From Limobrevibacterium gyesilva (GTDB taxonomy: Bacteria > Pseudomonadota > Alphaproteobacteria > Acetobacterales > Acetobacteraceae): DNA of 64,000 bases. The translations under genes were made by a program, and so were the position numbers. Below the pieces are notes generated by a model. That model ran no database searches. It had not been told where the DNA came from and worked only from the letters and a program-made list of their open reading frames with translations. The stretch spans positions 248,001 through 312,000 of the forward strand of contig NZ_JAPDNT010000003.1 in NCBI RefSeq assembly GCF_025989185.1, read 5' to 3'. Below, in pieces: positions 61,263 through 64,000 of this stretch. Positions within the stretch are counted from its first letter, which is position 1, and each line of letters starts with the position of its first letter.

Positions 61263-62666
61263 GTGCTGCTGTGGCTGCGGCGCGAGCTGCGGCTGCACGA
61301 CAACCCCGCCCTCGCCGCCGCCATGGAGACGGGCCGGAATGTCCTCCCTGTCTTCGTCTTGGACGAGGCGACCCCGGGACCCTGGGCGCCCGGTGGCGCG
61401 GGGCGCTGGTGGCTGCACCACAGCCTGACCTCGCTCGCCGCCGACCTCGCCGCGCGCGGCGCCCCGTTGGTGCTGCGGCGCGGCCCTTACGCCACGGAAA
61501 TCCCCCGTCTGGTGGCCGAAACCGGTGCCGCCGCGGTCCATGCCGGCCTGCCGCTGGAGCCCTGGGCGCGGCAGGCGATGCGGGAGGTGCACAAGGCGCT
61601 GCCGGCGAGGCTGCATGTGCACCGCACCACGCTGCTGTTCGAACCCGCCGCCATCCGCACCCAGGCGGGCGGCCCCTACGGCGTGTTCACCCCCTATTCC
61701 CGCGCCTGCCGCGCCCGCGGCCTGCCGGCGCCGCCGCTGTCCGCGCCGGCGCGGATCGAGGCGCCCCCGCCCCCCGCCTCGGACCGGCTGGAGGACTGGC
61801 GACTGCTGCCCACCCGCCCGGACTGGGCCGGCGGGTTGCGCGCCGCCTGGACGCCCGGCGAGGCCGGGGCCGCCCGCCGGCTGGCCACGTTCCTGGGCCC
61901 ACCGCTGGCCGGTTACGGCGCGCAACGCGACCTGCCGGGCGTTGCCGGCACCTCCATGCTGTCGCCGCATCTGGCCTGGGGCGAGATCTCGCCGGCCACG
62001 ATCTGGCACGCGGCGGAGGCCGCCGGCGGCGCCGGGCTGTTCGCCTTTGCGAACGAGCTGCTGTGGCGGGAATTCGCGGCGCATCTGCTGTGGCATCATC
62101 CGCGCATGCCGGAAGCGCCGCTGCGCGCCGAATTCGCCGCGATGCCGTGGCGCGACGACGAACCCGGCCTGCGTGCGTGGCAGCGGGGCCGCACCGGCAT
62201 TCCCATCGTAGATGCCGGGATGCGCCAGCTCTGGCGCACGGGCTGGATGCACAACCGGGTGCGCATGATCGCCGCCAGCTTCCTGGTGAAGCACCTGCTG
62301 CTGCCCTGGCAGCGCGGCGAGGCCTGGTTCTGGGACACGCTGGTGGACGCCGACCTCGCCACCAACGCCGCCTCCTGGCAGTGGGTGTCCGGCTGCGGCG
62401 CCGATGCCGCGCCGTATTTCCGCATCCTCAACCCGGTGTTGCAGGGGCGGAAATTCGACCCGGACGGCGCCTATGTCCGCCGCTTCGTGCCCGAACTGGC
62501 CCGCCTGCCCGACCGCCACCTGCACGCCCCCTGGGACGCGCCGGCCGAGGTGCTGGCAGCGGCAGGAGTGACCCTGGGCGCCACCTATCCGCGCCCGCTC
62601 GTGGCTCCGGCCGCCGGGCGGCAGCGCGCGCTCGACGCCTTCGCGCGCATCACGGACGCCGCATGA
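61263..62666 (+). CDS. phrB: Deoxyribodipyrimidine photolyase (class I cryptochrome/photolyase family)
   Basis: Light-driven repair of cyclobutane pyrimidine dimers, 467 residues. No ATG is available; GTG 61263 gives the expected N-terminus (LLWLRRELRLHDNPAL). The antenna domain covers residues 1-130. The FAD-binding domain has TSMLSPHLAWGEIS, LLWREFAAHLLWHHP, GIPIVDAGMRQLW, WMHNRVRMIAASFLVK, and WQWVSGCGADAAPYFRILNP, which contains the tryptophans of electron transfer. It follows pdeM by 110 bases and may be a separate transcription unit. GTG start lacks a strong nearby ribosome site. Confidence 0.9.
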   Translation: MLLWLRRELRLHDNPALAAAMETGRNVLPVFVLDEATPGPWAPGGAGRWWLHHSLTSLAADLAARGAPLVLRRGPYATEIPRLVAETGAAAVHAGLPLEPWARQAMREVHKALPARLHVHRTTLLFEPAAIRTQAGGPYGVFTPYSRACRARGLPAPPLSAPARIEAPPPPASDRLEDWRLLPTRPDWAGGLRAAWTPGEAGAARRLATFLGPPLAGYGAQRDLPGVAGTSMLSPHLAWGEISPATIWHAAEAAGGAGLFAFANELLWREFAAHLLWHHPRMPEAPLRAEFAAMPWRDDEPGLRAWQRGRTGIPIVDAGMRQLWRTGWMHNRVRMIAASFLVKHLLLPWQRGEAWFWDTLVDADLATNAASWQWVSGCGADAAPYFRILNPVLQGRKFDPDGAYVRRFVPELARLPDRHLHAPWDAPAEVLAAAGVTLGATYPRPLVAPAAGRQRALDAFARITDAA

Positions 62667-62827
62667 CCCGGCCTCCACATCCTTCGCGCGGCGGCGGTCC
62701 GTTCCGGCCGCGGGTCCGCCGGCAGGCCCGGTCCGCCGCGAAGGCATTGAGGCCGTGGCGGCGCAGTGCGAAGTTGCCGGCGACGCCGCCGCCCTTGCCC
62801 GACGGCGGTCCGGGAGGTCTGGCATGA
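62663..62827 (+). CDS. Possible small basic protein bridging photolyase and cfa genes
   Basis: A 54-codon frame opens with ATGA overlapping the photolyase stop and closes with ATGA overlapping the cfa start, so it would couple both. The product is rich in Arg and Pro (HPSRGGGPFRPRVRRQARSA) with no recognised domain, signal or membrane segment. Base composition in this 160-base interval is ordinary for the window. It may be a chance open frame in a GC-rich spacer, or a translational relay. Included because both junctions match the pattern of real genes here. Confidence 0.3.
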   Translation: MTRPPHPSRGGGPFRPRVRRQARSAAKALRPWRRSAKLPATPPPLPDGGPGGLA

Positions 62828-64000
62828 GTGCGACCGAGGCCATATCCGAGCCATCCGCCTCCCCGCCGCGCGATCGCCGGCTGCGGTCGGCGCTGCACCT
62901 GGCCGGTCTGATCCGGACGGGCACCCTGACCGTGGTGATGCCGGACGGGTCGAGCCACCGTGTCGCCGCCACCGAAAGCCCCGCCGCGACCGTCGTGCTG
63001 AAGCATCCGCGCGCGATCCGCCGGCTGCTGGCGCGCGGCAGCCTCGGCCTCGCCGAAGCCTACGTGGACGGGCTGTGGGACAGCCCGGACCTCCGCGGCG
63101 TGATGGCCGTGGCCGTGGCCAACGCCGCGGAATGGGAGCCGGTGTTGCGCGGGCACCCCTGGGCGCGTCGGATCTCGCACGCGCTGCACACGCTGCGCCC
63201 GCCCTCCGGCGGCAGCGCCCGGCGCAACATCGTCGAGTCCTACGACCTCGGCAACGATTTCTATGCGGCGTGGCTCGACCCCACGATGACCTTCTCCGCC
63301 GCCTATTTCGGCGGCAGCGGCGTCACCCTCGAAGCGGCGCAATTGCGCAAGATCCACCGCCTCTGCCAGTTGCTGCGGCTCCGCCCGGGGATGCGGCTGC
63401 TGGAGATCGGCTGCGGCTGGGGCAGTTTCGCCGAGGTGGCGGCGCGCGACTACGGCGCCAGCGTGCTGGGCATCACCCTCTCGCCGACGCAGCTCGCATA
63501 CGCGCAGCGGCGCATCGCGCAGGCCGGACTGTCGCACCGCGTCGAGCTGCGGCTGCAGGATTGCCGCGATGTGACCGGCAGCTTCGACCGTATCGCCTCG
63601 ATCGAGATGTTCGAGGCGACGGGCGACAGGTTCTGGCCGGACTATTGCGGCGTGATCCGCGACCGGCTGCGCAAGAACGGCGTGGCCGGGCTGCAGGTGA
63701 TCACCATCGCCGACCCGCTGTTCGACCAGTACCGCCAGGGCACCGATTTCGTCCAGCGCCATATCTTCCCGGGCAGCATGCTGCCCAGCAAGCGGCGGCT
63801 GCGCCAGGCGATCGGCAGGGCCGGGCTGGCCTGGGGCCAGGAATTCTGGTTCGGCCGCGACTACGCGGAAACGCTGTCGCACTGGCAGGACGCGTTCCAG
63901 GCGGCCTGGCCGCGCATCGTCGCCACGACCAGCCTGAACCGCCGGCCCTGCGACGAACGCTTCAAGCGCCTGTGGGAATACCACCTGGCCTATTGCGAGA
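62824..64000 (+). CDS. cfa: Cyclopropane-fatty-acyl-phospholipid synthase (3' end outside window)
   Basis: SAM-dependent methylene transfer to unsaturated membrane lipids, 392 codons visible of an expected 400-430. The N-terminal lipid-binding domain includes LGLAEAYVDGLWDSPDLRG. The SAM-binding motif is LLEIGCGWGSFAEVAARDYG near residues 195-214, with GITLSPTQLAYAQ following; other family blocks are SYDLGNDFYAAWLDPTMTFS, IEMFEATGDRFW and YRQGTDFVQRHIFPG. Family bicarbonate-site residues appear present. The frame is open to the window edge, near the end of the protein. Confidence 0.93.
   Translation, partial: MSATEAISEPSASPPRDRRLRSALHLAGLIRTGTLTVVMPDGSSHRVAATESPAATVVLKHPRAIRRLLARGSLGLAEAYVDGLWDSPDLRGVMAVAVANAAEWEPVLRGHPWARRISHALHTLRPPSGGSARRNIVESYDLGNDFYAAWLDPTMTFSAAYFGGSGVTLEAAQLRKIHRLCQLLRLRPGMRLLEIGCGWGSFAEVAARDYGASVLGITLSPTQLAYAQRRIAQAGLSHRVELRLQDCRDVTGSFDRIASIEMFEATGDRFWPDYCGVIRDRLRKNGVAGLQVITIADPLFDQYRQGTDFVQRHIFPGSMLPSKRRLRQAIGRAGLAWGQEFWFGRDYAETLSHWQDAFQAAWPRIVATTSLNRRPCDERFKRLWEYHLAYCE

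Noticed and set aside
62650-62823. Minus-strand GGVAGNFA-like segment as a PfkB kinase start
   Set aside because: It occurs in a frame running antisense through cfa, with no further kinase motifs.

Overview
The window is one contiguous stretch of very GC-rich (roughly 68-70 %) bacterial chromosome packed with short-gapped or overlapping genes (many ATGA, GTGA and TGATG junctions). Gene content (tetrameric sarcosine oxidase, Tat-exported GMC dehydrogenase with cytochrome c, Lhr-type helicase, DNA ligase, exonuclease and PdeM repair set, MarR-controlled aromatic acid genes, hyuAB) suggests an aerobic, metabolically versatile, probably soil- or plant-associated alphaproteobacterium, most likely from the Rhodospirillales/Acetobacteraceae side. 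That placement rests on gene content and composition only. I see no rRNA, tRNA, CRISPR array, insertion sequence or prophage.

Region 1 (1-24112) is the most interesting part. A Tat-exported peptide-type ABC transporter (1-4501, minus strand) diverges from a nine-gene operon (4697-15697): 2-oxoacid:ferredoxin oxidoreductase alpha and beta, Rieske dioxygenase alpha and beta, acyl-CoA ligase, a thiolase-fold protein lacking the thiolase nucleophile, a DUF35 zinc-ribbon/OB-fold protein fused to a dead SDR domain, an isatin-hydrolase-like cyclase-family enzyme, and an SDR. A dapA-like/lysE pair (15754-17325) separates it from a second block (17484-24112): Rid protein, MarR regulator, SDR, FAD-monooxygenase/old-yellow-enzyme fusion of the 2-aminobenzoyl-CoA monooxygenase/reductase type, benzoate/2-aminobenzoate-CoA ligase, and another SDR. 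I read this as a complete indole-3-acetate (auxin) catabolic locus of the MarR-regulated iad kind: IAA to dioxindole-3-acetate (Rieske), to its CoA ester (ligase), retro-aldol to isatin plus acetyl-CoA (thiolase-fold/DUF35 pair), isatinate (cyclase-family hydrolase), 2-aminobenzoyl-CoA (2-oxoacid oxidoreductase), then dearomatisation by the fusion enzyme. A 14-bp palindrome of consensus TTTnArGCyTnAAA (the third copy has GT at the centre) occurs at the three main promoters of this region and is the probable MarR operator.

Region 2 (24193-31998) holds soxBDAG, a CaiB/BaiF CoA-transferase and a convergent acetolactate-synthase-like ThDP enzyme. Region 3 (32057-43191) looks like uptake and use of N-blocked or cyclic amino acids: a DAACS symporter translationally coupled to a glutamate-type binding protein, an N-acyl-D-amino-acid deacylase, hyuA/hyuB, an M20 amidohydrolase and two D-2-hydroxyacid dehydrogenases. 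Region 4 (43230-50986) is mixed: cardiolipin synthase, a PAS-containing chemoreceptor, flavin reductase, MFS exporter, HpcH/HpaI aldolase and a Ca2+/H+ antiporter with a clear terminator. Region 5 (51159-54140) is a periplasmic GMC dehydrogenase operon with glyoxalase-family and cytochrome c genes. Region 6 (54207-64000) is DNA repair and membrane: a ribbon-helix-helix protein with a tandem-repeat operator candidate, DNA ligase, ligase-associated exonuclease and a GST on the minus strand, divergent from the DEXH helicase, PdeM, photolyase and cyclopropane-fatty-acid synthase (cut by the window end). No gap between annotated features exceeds 300 bases. The longest gene-free stretch (31999-32280) holds only a decayed LysE-like tail.
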